A DNA stretch of 64,000 nucleotides from Bacteroidota bacterium (GTDB taxonomy: Bacteria > Bacteroidota > Bacteroidia > Flavobacteriales_D > Crocinitomicaceae): NCBI GenBank assembly GCA_024280295.1, contig JAJRQK010000039.1, positions 62,001 through 126,000 of the forward strand, written 5' to 3'. Below, in pieces: positions 63,430-64,000 of the stretch. Numbering within the stretch: position 1 is the first letter of the stretch; each line of letters begins with the position of its first letter. The position numbers and the translations under genes were made by a program. The notes beneath the pieces were generated by a model that was not told where the DNA came from, ran no database searches, and saw nothing but the letters and a program-made list of their open reading frames with translations.

Positions 63430-63930
63430 TTAATTCATGTTAATATCTTCAACCAACTTATTAGCAAGTGTGGTTTGCTTATCCTGTGATGCTAATTCAC
63501 CACGAAGAACTTTCTCTGCAATTTCAATTGAGATTGAAGCAACTTGCGTTTTTAATTCAGCAATTGCCGCAACTTTCTCAGCAGTAAATGCATCACGTGC
63601 CAACGACTGAACTTTATCTGCTTCCACACGTGCTTTCCCTTTTGCATCTTCGATCATTGTGTTCACCGTTTCTTTGGTATCCTTGATCATTGCATCACGT
63701 TCAGCTCTTGCTTCTTTTAGCAAGTTCTCGTTTTGCGCCTTCATTGTTTCCATTTCAGCGCGTGTCTTTTCTGCTAATTCTAGTGACTCAGAGATTTTTG
63801 CTTCTCTTTCATTCACTGAATTCAAAATCGGCTTCCAAGCAAATTTTCTAAGCAATAGCAATAACCCTAAAAAGAGCATTGCTTGCCAAAACGCTAATCC
63901 TACCGAAAACTCTCCTAATAAACTTTCCAT
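63430..63930 (-). CDS. atpF: F1Fo ATP synthase b subunit
   Basis: 166 residues. One membrane helix near the N-terminus (VGLAFWQAMLFLGLLLLLRKF), then a long charged coiled coil that forms the peripheral stalk. Preceded by a strong hairpin (63964-63996). The genes for subunits a and c are presumably to the right, outside the window. Confidence 0.95.
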   Translation of the reverse strand: MESLLGEFSVGLAFWQAMLFLGLLLLLRKFAWKPILNSVNEREAKISESLELAEKTRAEMETMKAQNENLLKEARAERDAMIKDTKETVNTMIEDAKGKARVEADKVQSLARDAFTAEKVAAIAELKTQVASISIEIAEKVLRGELASQDKQTTLANKLVEDINMN

Positions 63931-63956
63931 CTTCTAATTCTATTTTGTTCCCTTCT

Positions 63957-63996
63957 AAAAAATCTCATGGCTGCAACCAACCGTTGCAGCCATGAG
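63957..63996 (-). terminator. Terminator-like hairpin upstream of atpF, inside the atp operon
   Basis: CTCATGGCTGCAAC and GTTGCAGCCATGAG pair perfectly over 14 bp around a 5-nt loop; on the minus strand six T follow (63957-63962). This is a full intrinsic terminator in the 5' leader of atpF. Confidence 0.75.
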
Positions 63997-64000
63997 AAAA

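Noticed and set aside
1-64000. tRNA, rRNA, insertion sequence, prophage or defence system
   Set aside because: No transposase, integrase, cas, restriction or toxin-antitoxin gene is recognised among the open frames, and no tRNA-like cloverleaf or rRNA sequence was seen in the intergenic gaps.

Overview
The window is AT-rich chromosomal DNA from a Bacteroidota bacterium, most likely a flavobacterium-like lineage; a Crocinitomicaceae/Fluviicola-type relative is my guess only. Six genes end in type IX secretion (T9SS) sorting domains, five of type A and one of type B. Many genes carry the Bacteroidota -7 promoter element TAnnTTTG, and the housekeeping set (Mrp, NifU, HppA, HflX, RseP, prs-rplY) fits that phylum. 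I found no rRNA, tRNA, CRISPR array, prophage or insertion sequence.

Layout. 1-9.7 kb: a secreted amidase cut by the left edge, an S41 protease, prs-rplY, CvpA, a YceI-like lipoprotein and RseP. 9.7-11.2 kb: a DUF4412-like protein, then two truncated gene ends abutting at 10670/10671 (a probable deletion scar). 11.2-24.3 kb: an M20 dipeptidase, T9SS cargo, HflX, a cytochrome b/c pair, two consecutive secreted amidohydrolase-like proteins and a PKD/T9SS protein. 24.4-36.6 kb: a Mn-type superoxide dismutase, Mrp-NifU, a four-gene operon (sugar isomerase, lipB, serine hydrolase, unknown), a glycosyltransferase and LTA-synthase-like pair, thioredoxin and a di-haem cytochrome. 36.7-48.7 kb: a membrane pyrophosphatase with a Cys/His-rich tail, a two-component pair, two neighbouring disrupted genes (one frameshifted, one with an internal stop), a GT39-like membrane protein, an S9 peptidase and a pentapeptide-repeat protein. 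48.8-58.2 kb: a molybdenum-themed region, with a membrane protein that looks like fused ECF transporter T and S parts, translationally coupled to two molybdenum-storage-protein-like subunits. Two T9SS cargo genes follow, then a convergent ompA-like/modABC operon. 58.2-60.1 kb: a T9SS gene flanked by a perfect 38-bp direct repeat. 60.3-64 kb: the F1Fo ATP synthase genes atpF-H-A-G, with a strong terminator-like hairpin just upstream of atpF.

Most notable: the coupled membrane-protein/MoSto-like operon beside modABC (a candidate molybdenum uptake and storage system), the Cys/His tail on the pyrophosphatase, two copies of a covarying structured intergenic element, and two terminators in unexpected places (inside the 5' coding end of a T9SS gene, and inside the atp operon). 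Functions come from motif recognition by eye; no database search was run.
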